Below are positions 8,891-17,190 of a DNA stretch of 39,449 nt, in pieces. A program made the position numbers and the translations under genes. The stretch is from the NCBI GenBank assembly GCA_030533315.1, contig JAUNJL010000017.1:1-39449 (forward strand), written 5' to 3'. The notes under the pieces were generated by a model, which saw only the letters and a list, made by a program, of their open reading frames with translations, did no database searches and was not told the origin of the DNA. Position 1 is the first letter of the stretch. Every line of letters starts with the position of its first letter. This DNA comes from Eubacteriales bacterium. GTDB taxonomy: Bacteria; Bacillota_A; Clostridia; Lachnospirales; Lachnospiraceae.

Positions 8891-9682
8891 TTATGCCTGT
8901 ACCTTTTTGCCCTTTCCGATCCTTCCCGTCACGGCGGAGAGGACGAGTCCCAAAAGGGTCAGGGCCAGCATGATGGTACAAAGGGCATTGATCTTCGGCG
9001 TCACGCCGGTTTTGATCTGAGTGTAAACCTTGATGGGAAGGGTGGCCAGCTTCGGCCCGTTTACAAAAATGCTGATGACCACGTCGTCCATGGACATGGA
9101 AAAGGCCAGCAGGGAGCCGGACACCACGGCGGGCATGATGAGAGGCAGGGTGATGTCCACCAGGGCCCTGGTCTGGGAAGCCCCCAGATCCCGGGCCGCC
9201 TCCTCCAGGGAGGGATCCATTCCCACCAGTCTTGCCTTCACCTCCATGAGGATGTAGGGCACGCAGAAGACCGTGTGCCCCAAAAGGAGGGTCACCATCC
9301 CAAAGGGCAGGTTCATCATGTGGAAAAAGGCCATGAGAACCATGCCCAGGATGATCTCCGGGATCATCAGGGGCAGGATGGAGATCTGCTCCAAAAGCCC
9401 CTTTGTCTTCCAGTGGATCCTGGACAGGCCGATGGCGCCCAGGGTCCCGATCACCGCAGAGATCAGACAGCTTGACAGACCCAGGATCAGGCTGTTGACA
9501 AGGGCCTCCAGCATGGCGCCATCCCCCAGAAGCTCCTGGTACCACCGCAGGGAAAACCCGGTGAATTTCACAGGCAGCTTGGATTCGTTAAAGGAAAATA
9601 CGATCACCACGCCGATGGGCAGATACATCAAAAAGAAGATCAGCCCAAGATAAACATTTGCCAGCTTTGAATTTTTCTTCAT
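8891..9682 (-). CDS. potC: Spermidine/putrescine ABC transporter permease PotC (set 1)
   Basis: A 263-residue permease with six hydrophobic segments and the EAA loop [17 protein letters not shown]. It is homologous to the first part of the PotCD fusion (both share FTGFS-RWYQEL near residue 45 and the D-LGA loop) but ends at [13 protein letters not shown] with no binding domain. Its ATG overlaps the potB1 stop by four bases (ATGA). The set therefore has ATPase and two permeases but needs a binding protein from elsewhere; the free PotD further down the operon is the obvious candidate. Confidence 0.92.
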   Translation of the reverse strand: MKKNSKLANVYLGLIFFLMYLPIGVVIVFSFNESKLPVKFTGFSLRWYQELLGDGAMLEALVNSLILGLSSCLISAVIGTLGAIGLSRIHWKTKGLLEQISILPLMIPEIILGMVLMAFFHMMNLPFGMVTLLLGHTVFCVPYILMEVKARLVGMDPSLEEAARDLGASQTRALVDITLPLIMPAVVSGSLLAFSMSMDDVVISIFVNGPKLATLPIKVYTQIKTGVTPKINALCTIMLALTLLGLVLSAVTGRIGKGKKVQA

Positions 9683-10560
9683 CCTATCCTCTCCAGTTCT
9701 TTTGCATTTGTAAGCTTACGGTAAGCCGCGATCATCAGGGTGGTCATGATCATGAGCACCACCGCCAGGGCCGCCCCGAAGGGCCAGTTGCTCCCCCTGG
9801 TCATCTGCTCCTGGATCAGGCTCCCCACCAGGACGATCTTGTTTCCCCCCAGAATGTCCGCAATGAAAAACAGTCCCATGGAAGGGATGAAGGTGAGGAT
9901 CACCCCGGAGAGAAGGCCAGGCAGGGTCAGCTTAAAGCTGACGGTCCAAAAAGCCCTGGCCTTGGTGGCTCCCAGGTCCCTGGCCGCCTCCACCAAAGAC
10001 CAGTCCAGCTTCTCCGCACTGGAGTAAACCGACAGGATCATAAAAGGAAGAAGCACGTACACCATGCCGATGACGATGGCCGGATAGCTGTACAGGATCT
10101 TCAGGGGCTTTTGGATCAGTCCCAGCTTTTTCAGCACGAAGTTCAGAAGGCCCTTCGTCTGCAGGATGGTGATCCACCCGTAGAGACGGATGAGGGAATT
10201 TACCCAAAAAGGAAGCATCACCAGCAGCATGGCCTTTTTCTTCCGGCCCTCCGGAAGCTTGGCCATGAAGTAGCCGAAGGGATACCCCACCAGGCAGATC
10301 AGAACCGTGCTGGTGATGGCCAGCTTGAAGGACTGCACGAAGGTGTTCAGGTACACCGGCTCCAGGATCTTCCTGTAATTGTCCAGGGTAAAGATCCATT
10401 CCACCCCCCGGACGGCTCCCGGCGTGGCGAAGCTCAGGGCCACCATGTAAATCAGGGGACAGGCCACAAACACCAGGGTAAAAAGGTACAGGGGAAGAAT
10501 CATCCACACTCCCCGAGCCCTTCTTTTGGGACGCCCCGGAGCAGCGCCCCGCCTACGCAT
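9679..10560 (-). CDS. potB: Spermidine/putrescine ABC transporter permease PotB (set 1)
   Basis: A 293-residue permease starting MRRRGAAPGRPKRRARG, a basic cytosolic N-terminus before the first membrane segment (WMILPLYLFTLVFVACPL). The EAA loop is [19 protein letters not shown] longer in-frame start at 10641 exists, but GGGAGG sits 6 bases before the ATG at 10560, and the extra residues only shadow the end of potA1. The gene overlaps potA1 by 8 bases and potC1 by 4 bases, so the three are translated as a coupled unit. Confidence 0.9.
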   Translation of the reverse strand: MRRRGAAPGRPKRRARGVWMILPLYLFTLVFVACPLIYMVALSFATPGAVRGVEWIFTLDNYRKILEPVYLNTFVQSFKLAITSTVLICLVGYPFGYFMAKLPEGRKKKAMLLVMLPFWVNSLIRLYGWITILQTKGLLNFVLKKLGLIQKPLKILYSYPAIVIGMVYVLLPFMILSVYSSAEKLDWSLVEAARDLGATKARAFWTVSFKLTLPGLLSGVILTFIPSMGLFFIADILGGNKIVLVGSLIQEQMTRGSNWPFGAALAVVLMIMTTLMIAAYRKLTNAKELERIG

Positions 10561-11635
10561 GGGAAACCTCCCGGTCCACCAGGACCGCAGATTGGGGAAG
10601 GAAGGAAAAGGTGATCTCCTCCCCCTCCGCCACGTCCGCATCGATGCCGCTCCGGTTTGCCGTAACCTGGGTTCCGTCCTTCATCTCCAGGAGCACCCGA
10701 AGCTGGCCGCCGGCGAAGGCCTTTTCCTTTACCCTTGCAAAGATGCCCTGGGAATCCGCCTTCCCCAAAAGGATGTTTTCTCCCCGGACGGCCAGGGTGA
10801 CCTTCTCCCCTTCCCGGACCTGTCCCTCCTCATTTTGGACGGCCATCAGAGAACCGCCCACCGACACCGAGACCTGATCTCCCCATGCCTCCCGAACCGT
10901 TCCCGTGAGAATGTTGGCGTTTCCCACAAACCTGGCCACGTAGCTGGTCTTCGGCCGGTTATAGATCTCGTCGGGGGTGCCGATCTGCTCAAACTGCCCC
11001 TGGTTCATCACGGCGATCCGGTCCGACATGTTGATGGCCTCCTCCTGGTCGTGGGTGATGTACACAAAGGTGATCCCCAGCTTCTTCTGAAGGCGCTTCA
11101 GCTCAATCTGCATGGCCCTTCGCAGCTGAAGATCCAAGGCCCCCAAAGGCTCGTCCAGCAAAAGCACCTTGGGGTTGTTGATGAGGGACCTGGCGATGGC
11201 CACCCTCTGGCGCTGGCCGCCGGAGAGCTGGTCGGGCCTGCGCTTTTCAAAGCCGGAAAGCTGCACCAGCTCCAGCATTTTTTTTACCCGCTCTTTGATC
11301 TCCGCCTTGGGAACCTTCCGCAGCTTCAGACCATACCCCACGTTGTCCCCCACGCTCATGTGGGGAAAAAGGGCGTAATTCTGGAACACGGTGTTGACGT
11401 CCCTCTGGTTTGGCTCCAGATTCGTCACGTCCTTCCCGTCCAGAAAGACGGAGCCTCCGTCCGGCGTCTCCAGACCTGCGATAATGCGCAGCGTGGTGGT
11501 CTTGCCGCAGCCGGAGGAGCCCAGAAGGGTGATGAACTCTCCCTTTCGGATGGACAGGCTGATGCCTCCCAGCACCTCCTCCTCCGTCACAAAGCTTTTC
11601 CTGATATTCTGCAATTCCAGTGATATCTCTGACAT
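10553..11635 (-). CDS. potA: Polyamine ABC transporter ATPase PotA (set 1)
   Basis: A 360-residue ATPase, first gene of the nine-gene operon. Walker A is GSSGCGKTT (39-47), the signature LSGGQ is at 137-141, Walker B is VLLLDEP (157-163) and the H-loop histidine is H195. The C-terminal region from about 240 is the TOBE-type domain. It is clearly related to PotA2 but differs throughout the C-terminal domain, so this is an old duplication or a joined pair of transporters, not a recent copy. AAAGGAG lies 5 bases before the ATG. A long leader upstream suggests regulation at the start of the operon. Confidence 0.93.
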   Translation of the reverse strand: MSEISLELQNIRKSFVTEEEVLGGISLSIRKGEFITLLGSSGCGKTTTLRIIAGLETPDGGSVFLDGKDVTNLEPNQRDVNTVFQNYALFPHMSVGDNVGYGLKLRKVPKAEIKERVKKMLELVQLSGFEKRRPDQLSGGQRQRVAIARSLINNPKVLLLDEPLGALDLQLRRAMQIELKRLQKKLGITFVYITHDQEEAINMSDRIAVMNQGQFEQIGTPDEIYNRPKTSYVARFVGNANILTGTVREAWGDQVSVSVGGSLMAVQNEEGQVREGEKVTLAVRGENILLGKADSQGIFARVKEKAFAGGQLRVLLEMKDGTQVTANRSGIDADVAEGEEITFSFLPQSAVLVDREVSHA

Positions 11636-12162
11636 GGTTTCTCCTTTCTCATCGTTCCGTCAAAAGGACAAAAAAAGATACGGACCCAGTCAGGGGAGCT
11701 CCTTCTCCCTCATCGGTAGCTTGTACCGGTGCCCCTCCCTGTGAGAGGAAGCTGTGTAGGTGTCCGCATTTCTGCCGTTCCTGGTATGTAGACCGGCTTC
11801 CGGATGTCCATTGTCTCCGGCAGGGTCCCTTTTTTCCATCACAACAAGAGCAGGTCCATCCTGCTCTCTCCAATCGGAACGAACGCCCGTCCTGCCAAGA
11901 ATGGTCCAGGCTCCCAGACCTAAGTCACGCAAAAAAGCCGCTGCCCGTGCCGCGGTCCTCTCCTGGTAAGCCCCTTCCATCTGGTACATCCTCATCCCTC
12001 CCCGGAACAAAACATAAACTGCCCTTTCCCCGCACCCATACCGGATGCCGAAAAAGCGCAGAAGCTGTACAGACTTTGCAGACCCGTCCTCCCCTTCCTT
12101 CCGATGAAGAACCGGTCTTTTTTATTTCTGTGCGAAAATGAGTCAACAACAAAGTCCCCCTT
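11636..12162 (-). other. Long leader region of the pot operon
   Basis: About 500 nt separate the candidate promoter from potA1. Apart from the possible 99-residue ORF I find only small inverted repeats, such as GGGAG/CTCCC just before potA1, followed at a distance by a T-run. I recognise no T-box, ykkC-type or other known riboswitch consensus. The length alone suggests either an unrecognised small gene or a regulatory RNA. Confidence 0.4.
11690..11989 (-). CDS. Possible small hypothetical protein in the potA1 leader
   Basis: A 99-residue open frame starting MYQMEGAYQERTAARAAAF has an unusually good ribosome binding site, GGGGAGGG (11996-12003), 6 bases before its ATG. It ends 54 bases before potA1. 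The protein is rich in charged residues (R, E, D, K, H), with no membrane segment or signal peptide, and I recognise no family. It could be a real short gene, a regulatory upstream ORF or chance: other frames are also open here, as is common in GC-rich DNA. Confidence 0.3.
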   Translation of the reverse strand: MYQMEGAYQERTAARAAAFLRDLGLGAWTILGRTGVRSDWREQDGPALVVMEKRDPAGDNGHPEAGLHTRNGRNADTYTASSHREGHRYKLPMREKELP

Positions 12163-12191
12163 ATCTTAACACACTTTCTCCCATTTGAAAA
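12163..12191 (-). promoter_or_regulatory. Candidate promoter of the pot operon
   Basis: On the minus strand TTTTCA (12186-12191) and TAAGAT (12163-12168) are 17 bases apart, and TGT directly precedes the -10, giving an extended -10 form. A second, weaker possibility, TTGACT with TAAAAA, lies just downstream. No closer promoter to potA1 is evident. Confidence 0.5.
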
Positions 12192-12315
12192 CAGATTTTT
12201 TAAAAAGCAGGGAACCCCCAAAGAAACCCATAAGCCACAGCATCCATAATCAGCTCCGCAGCAAAGCCCCTTCCGTCCGAACCAATACTTTTTTATAATT
12301 TTTTAAAATTACCTC

Positions 12316-12343
12316 TTGCATTTTTTTCAAAATCCTGTATAAT
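12316..12343 (+). promoter_or_regulatory. Promoter of the tRNA-Thr gene
   Basis: TTGCAT (12316-12321) and TATAAT (12338-12343) are 16 bases apart in an AT-rich stretch, about 32 bases before the tRNA. The sequence from 12192 to 12315 shows no gene. Confidence 0.8.
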
Positions 12344-12375
12344 AGCATTTGTGTCTGGCAGTAAGCCAGAGGCAA

Positions 12376-12448
12376 GCCGGGATAGCTCAGTCGGTAGAGC
12401 ACTTCACTCGTAATGAAGGGGTCGTGAGTTCGAGTCTCATTTCCGGCT
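12376..12448 (+). tRNA. tRNA-Thr (anticodon CGT)
   Basis: A full cloverleaf can be drawn. The acceptor stem is GCCGGGA/TTCCGGC, the D arm contains GCTCAGTCGGTAGAGC, the anticodon stem CTTCA/TGAAG encloses the loop CTCGTAA, and the T arm is GTGAG-TTCGAGT-CTCAT. The anticodon CGT reads ACG threonine codons. The discriminator is T73 and CCA is not encoded, so it must be added by the CCA enzyme. A T-run follows directly, and no other tRNA is nearby. Confidence 0.97.
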
Positions 12449-12531
12449 TTTTTGTTACCCTTTTTTCCAGATCACCGCAGACAACAGGATCCCCGGGAGG
12501 CCGCCTTGCGCCCCCGGAGGTCCTTTTTGTC

Positions 12532-13410
12532 TTAAATGGCGATCATGTCTCTCCAGGTGGCTGGTCCGCAGATACCGTCTGCAGCCAAAACGCCTTTTCT
12601 GGATCTCTGGTATTCTGTCAGTGCGTAGATGGTGGCGTCACCTGCGATACGGTCCAGGGAAAGGGCGTTCCCCTGGCGATCCCGGAAATCCCTTGCCCGC
12701 AGGATCTCCTGCAAAAGAAGCACGGAATTTCCCCGGCTTCCCAGACTTACCGTCTCCGGCTGGAACATATAGGCCTCCTCCTGGGGCGGAAACAGGCTTC
12801 GGCAGTATTCCTCCCCATAATTTTTATAGAATACGTCGCCGTCCACAAACCCCTGGATGCCAGGGATCTGAGCTCTGCTGGTGTACTGCCACCCCACTCC
12901 GTAGGGAGGACGGTATGCCTCCTGCAGGGTGCCGTTGTCATCCTCCGGGTAATCCGCAATCCAGCAGTCATACTCCTTCAGTCTGGGGGAGAGAAGGTTT
13001 TCGTACCAGTACAGATCGCTGTAAATCCCCGTAAGGTAGCCGCCCTCCCGGATCCTCTCCAGGAAGGCAAGGGCCACCCTCTGGATCCCCTCCATCCCCA
13101 GGCCTTCCAAGGCGTCCAGCTCCAGATCATAAAACACCGGCCAGATCAGGGCCCTTCCCCCTAAAACCTCCAGTACCTTGTCTGCCTCCTCCGCCGCCTC
13201 CTTCTCGTTGAGGGCGTAGCAGTATTTGTAAACACCGGGCCAGATATCCCTTTCCCTGCAGCCTCTGTAGTTTTCTTCAAAGGTGGGATCAATCACGTTC
13301 CCTTCCTGGGTGATGCGCAGAATGGCAAACCGCGTGCCTGCGGCGCGCACCTGCTGCCAGTCGATCTGTCCCTGGTATGCGGACACATCGATTCCCATGA
13401 TCTCCGCCAT
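12532..13410 (-). CDS. GH25 (Lyc-type) lysozyme with C-terminal peptidoglycan-binding domain
   Basis: A 292-residue protein. Residues 4 to about 200 are a GH25 muramidase that cuts between MurNAc and GlcNAc: GIDVSAYQG carries D8, and the catalytic DxE pair is D95 and E97 in FYDLELD. WIADYPED and WQYTSRAQIPGIQGFVDGD are typical of the family's later strands. Residues 223-290 are a PG_binding_1 domain. The ATG at 13410 has GGGAG 8 bases upstream; a longer in-frame start at 13458 would run into the leuD terminator. There is no signal peptide in either version, so export is unexplained. It is a single gene between a terminator and the tRNA, with only a weak AT-rich promoter candidate. Confidence 0.9.
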   Translation of the reverse strand: MAEIMGIDVSAYQGQIDWQQVRAAGTRFAILRITQEGNVIDPTFEENYRGCRERDIWPGVYKYCYALNEKEAAEEADKVLEVLGGRALIWPVFYDLELDALEGLGMEGIQRVALAFLERIREGGYLTGIYSDLYWYENLLSPRLKEYDCWIADYPEDDNGTLQEAYRPPYGVGWQYTSRAQIPGIQGFVDGDVFYKNYGEEYCRSLFPPQEEAYMFQPETVSLGSRGNSVLLLQEILRARDFRDRQGNALSLDRIAGDATIYALTEYQRSRKGVLAADGICGPATWRDMIAI

Positions 13411-13456
13411 GGTCTGATCTCCCTTTCGTCTTTTTAATATACTATGATACAAGGCC

Positions 13457-13507
13457 AAAAAGGTCAGAAGCCCCGGGCGGATCGCCCCAGGCCTCTGACC
13501 TTCTTTT
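13457..13507. terminator. Terminator after leuD
   Basis: The stem AAGGTCAGA/TCTGACCTT with a GC-rich inner part is flanked by A5 and T5, so it can act in both directions. It ends the ilvN-ilvC-leuC-leuD operon and separates it from the lysozyme gene. Confidence 0.9.
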
Positions 13508-13520
13508 TGCTCATGGATGC

Positions 13521-14006
13521 TTATTTTCCGTTGATGTAGTTCACAAGGCCCTCAGCCTGGATGATCTTCTGCATAAATTCTGGGAACGCCTGTCCCTGGA
13601 ACTGGGTTCCCCTGGTGCGGTTGTAGATCATGCCGGAGTCGAAGTCCACCTCCACCTCATCTCCGTCCTGGATACCCTTGCTGGCAGCGGGACACTCGAT
13701 GATGGGAAGCCCAATGTTGATGGCATTGCGGTAAAAGATCCTGGCGAAGGTCTCCGCAATCACGCAGCTCACACCTGCCGCCTTGATGGAGATGGGGGCG
13801 TGCTCTCTGGAGGAGCCGCAGCCAAAGTTCTTGTCTGCGACGATGATGTCCCCCTTCCTCACGCGATCCACAAAGGTCTTGTCCAGGTCCTCCATGCAGT
13901 GGGTGGCCAGCTCCGCCGGATCCGAGGAATTTAGGTAGCGGGCGGGAATGATCACGTCCGTATCCACGTTGTCGCCATATTTGAACACTGTTCCTTTTGC
14001 CTGCAT
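13521..14006 (-). CDS. leuD: 3-isopropylmalate dehydratase small subunit
   Basis: A 161-residue swivel-domain subunit that, with LeuC, isomerises 2-isopropylmalate to 3-isopropylmalate in leucine synthesis. The family motifs are [10 protein letters not shown] near residue 18 and the substrate loop [12 protein letters not shown] (about 59-70). The length fits the short LeuD class that pairs with about 420-residue LeuC proteins. It begins 13 bases after leuC and is the last gene of the operon. Confidence 0.95.
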   Translation of the reverse strand: MQAKGTVFKYGDNVDTDVIIPARYLNSSDPAELATHCMEDLDKTFVDRVRKGDIIVADKNFGCGSSREHAPISIKAAGVSCVIAETFARIFYRNAINIGLPIIECPAASKGIQDGDEVEVDFDSGMIYNRTRGTQFQGQAFPEFMQKIIQAEGLVNYINGK

Positions 14007-14019
14007 TTTCTATTCCTCC

Positions 14020-15288
14020 TTATAATCCCAGTTCTTCCGGTGCGGAAATCCGTCCGGTCACGGCGCTTGCGGCAGCCACGGCCGGGCTTGCCAGGTACAC
14101 CTCAGAATCCACGTGTCCCATACGTCCCACAAAGTTGCGGTTGGTGGTGGAGATACACCGCTCTCCCTCTGCCAAAATCCCCATGTAGCCTCCCAGGCAG
14201 GGCCCGCAGGTAGGCGTGCTGACCACGGCTCCCGCCTCAATGAAGATCTTCAGCAGCCCCTCCTCCATGGCCTGAAGGTAGATGGCCTGGGTAGCCGGGA
14301 TCACGATGCAGCGGAGCCCCTTCTTTACCTTGCGGCCCTCCAGGATCCTGGCCGCCGTCCGAAGATCCTGGATCCGCCCGTTGGTACAAGAGCCGATCAC
14401 CGACTGATCCACCTTGATCTCCTGGGTGATCTGGGAAATGGTCCTGGTATTCTCCGGCAGATGGGGGAAGGCGATGGTGGGCTCCAGCTCTCCCAGGTCG
14501 ATGGTGTACTCCGCCTCGTACTCAGCGTCCTCGTCCGCCTCATAAACCTTGTATTCCCGTGTGGAATGCTCCTTCATGTAGGCCTTCGCCACCTCGTCCA
14601 CCGGGAAGATCCCGTTCTTTCCGCCGGCCTCGATAGCCATATTTGCGATGGTAAAACGGTCGTCCATGGTCAGGCTCTTGATACCCTCTCCCGTAAACTC
14701 CATGGATTTATACAGAGCGCCGTCCACGCCGATCATCCCGATGATGTGCAGGATCACGTCCTTTCCGCTGACCCATTTCTTCGGGGTTCCCACCAGATTG
14801 AAGCGGATGGCGGAGGGAACCTTGAACCAGGCCTTGCCCGTGGCCATGCCGGCCGCCATGTCCGTGCTGCCCACGCCGGTGGAGAAGGCTCCCAGGGCGC
14901 CGTAGGTACAGGTATGGGAATCTGCGCCGATGATCACGTCCCCGGCCACGGTCAGCCCCTTTTCCGGAAGAAGGGCGTGCTCGATCCCCATCTGCCCCAC
15001 GTCAAAATAATTGGTAATGTCGTGGCGGCAGGCAAACTCCCTGACACATTTGCAGTGCTCCGCCGACTTAATGTCCTTGTTGGGGATAAAATGATCCATC
15101 ACCAGGGCGATCTTGTCCTTGTCAAAAACGGTCTCCACCGTCATCTTGTCCATCTCGTGGATGGCCACCGGGGAGGTGATATCGTTTCCCAGCACCAGGT
15201 CCAGATCCGCCTCAATGAGCTGCCCGGCCTCCACGTGATCCAGACCGGCGTGTGCGGCAAGGATCTTCTGCGTCATTGTCATTCCCAT
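14020..15288 (-). CDS. leuC: 3-isopropylmalate dehydratase large subunit
   Basis: A 422-residue aconitase-family protein. The [4Fe-4S] cluster cysteines are seen in IGSCTNGR and in [31 protein letters not shown] and IGADSHT are standard substrate-site stretches. The ATG at 15286-15288 ([15 protein letters not shown]) has AGGAGG 8 bases upstream; the longer frame to 15384 runs through an intergenic hairpin and is not used. It works with LeuD. leuA and leuB are not in the window. Confidence 0.95.
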   Translation of the reverse strand: MGMTMTQKILAAHAGLDHVEAGQLIEADLDLVLGNDITSPVAIHEMDKMTVETVFDKDKIALVMDHFIPNKDIKSAEHCKCVREFACRHDITNYFDVGQMGIEHALLPEKGLTVAGDVIIGADSHTCTYGALGAFSTGVGSTDMAAGMATGKAWFKVPSAIRFNLVGTPKKWVSGKDVILHIIGMIGVDGALYKSMEFTGEGIKSLTMDDRFTIANMAIEAGGKNGIFPVDEVAKAYMKEHSTREYKVYEADEDAEYEAEYTIDLGELEPTIAFPHLPENTRTISQITQEIKVDQSVIGSCTNGRIQDLRTAARILEGRKVKKGLRCIVIPATQAIYLQAMEEGLLKIFIEAGAVVSTPTCGPCLGGYMGILAEGERCISTTNRNFVGRMGHVDSEVYLASPAVAAASAVTGRISAPEELGL

Positions 15289-15348
15289 TTGTTCTTCCTC
15301 CTGAACTTTCTTTTCTTGACGGGCCCGCCTTCTGCCCGATACATGAAA

Positions 15349-15380
15349 GGCTGCCAGTCCCCCTTGTCTGACTGACAGCC
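15349..15380. other. Hairpin between ilvC and leuC
   Basis: GGCTGcCAGTC pairs with GACTGaCAGCC across a 10-base loop. The T-run follows on the plus side (CCATTTTTG), while on the minus strand only TTTC follows. For the ilvC-leuC mRNA it may be a weak terminator or processing site that lowers expression of leuC and leuD. Confidence 0.5.
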
Positions 15381-15403
15381 CCATTTTTGCTATCCTGCGT
15401 AGA

Positions 15404-16435
<1,032 letters not shown>

Positions 16436-16490
16436 CTATCATTTTCACTTTTTGTATGTTTGTAATGGAATCACGGCTTTGCACCCTTCC

Positions 16491-16988
16491 CTAGAGAAAG
16501 CGCACGTCCGAGGCGCCTCTGGAGAGTCCCGTGACGCCGGCCCTGGCCAGCTCCAGGATCTCATAATCTCCCATCAGATCGATAAAAGCCTCCAGCTTCG
16601 ACTTGCTGCCGGTCATCTCCACCACAAGGGAATCCTTGCTCACGTCCACCACCTTGGCCCGGAAAATATCCGCCACCGAGATGATTCCCTGACGCTGCTC
16701 CGGCTTCGCGGCCACCTTCACCAGCACCGTCTCCCGCACGACGCTGGCCGCCGGATCCAGAACCTTGATGTCCCGCACGTCCACCAGCTTGGAAAGCTGT
16801 CCGGTGATCTGCTCCAAAATGGCGTCATCGCCGCTGCACACCACAGTAATGCGGGTAAAATTCTCATCTGCGGTCACGCCTGCGGTAATACTGTCTATGT
16901 TGTAGCCCCGGCGGCTGAACATCCCCGCAATACGGCTCAACACGCCCGAGGTATTGTCCACCAGCAGGGACAAGATCCTTTTTTGCAT
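16491..16988 (-). CDS. ilvN: Acetolactate synthase small (regulatory) subunit
   Basis: A 165-residue regulatory subunit with an N-terminal ACT domain (LLVDNTSGVLSRIAGMFSRRGYNIDSI), which binds valine for feedback inhibition, and the C-terminal ALS_ss domain (from about 80). It is the first gene of the ilvN-ilvC-leuC-leuD operon. The catalytic subunit gene ilvB, often directly upstream, is missing here and must be elsewhere. A leader of about 145 nt with competing helices precedes it. Confidence 0.95.
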   Translation of the reverse strand: MQKRILSLLVDNTSGVLSRIAGMFSRRGYNIDSITAGVTADENFTRITVVCSGDDAILEQITGQLSKLVDVRDIKVLDPAASVVRETVLVKVAAKPEQRQGIISVADIFRAKVVDVSKDSLVVEMTGSKSKLEAFIDLMGDYEILELARAGVTGLSRGASDVRFL

Positions 16989-17137
16989 AAAACACCTGCT
17001 TTCATCCGAAATATGATCTGGGAAGGCTTCCCTTCCCCAGGAGGATCCCCGTCCTTCGGGCCCCCCGCTCCGTCCGATGAAAGGGTCAAAACAGAATCAA
17101 AAAACAGAAAACACTTTGCCGCTTCATCGTTACATCA
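16989..17137 (-). promoter_or_regulatory. Possible attenuation leader of the ilvN operon
   Basis: The transcript first carries CGATGAAG (17122-17129), then the complement CCTTTCATCG (17075-17084), then GATGAAAG (16999-17006) just before the ilvN ribosome binding site. The middle segment can pair with either neighbour (7 pairs plus a wobble, or 8 pairs). A strong GC hairpin, CTGGGGAAGG with CCTTCCCAG, occupies 17018-17040. No T-box consensus is seen. Confidence 0.4.
17086..17127 (-). CDS. Possible leader peptide MKRQSVFCFLILF
   Basis: A 13-codon ORF starts about 10 nt after the predicted transcription start and ends in FLILF, so it is rich in leucine, isoleucine and valine (4 of 13). Its start codon lies inside the first of the competing helix segments. 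There is no good ribosome binding site, so translation is uncertain. Confidence 0.3.
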   Translation of the reverse strand: MKRQSVFCFLILF

Positions 17138-17143
17138 CACTAT

Positions 17144-17171
17144 ATTATAACAACTAATTTTTTTTTGTCAA
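17144..17171 (-). promoter_or_regulatory. Promoter of the ilvN-ilvC-leuC-leuD operon
   Basis: TTGACA (17166-17171) and TATAAT (17144-17149) on the minus strand, 16 bases apart, both perfect consensus hexamers, in an A/T-rich stretch. Confidence 0.9.
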
Positions 17172-17190
17172 TGAAAAACCACACGGCAGC

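Noticed and set aside
7830..9545. Long potA2 frame extending to 9545
   Set aside because: The first 224 codons overlap potC1 in another frame and are unlike any protein; [10 protein letters not shown] at 8873 has a good ribosome binding site and the normal PotA start.
11636..12190. Degraded gene on the plus strand (frame 11620-12141)
   Set aside because: The translation is proline-, serine- and cysteine-rich with no motif, and no ribosome binding site precedes it.
16989..17171. T-box riboswitch in front of ilvN
   Set aside because: The conserved T-box bulge sequence and a specifier stem are not found; the leader is also short for a T-box.
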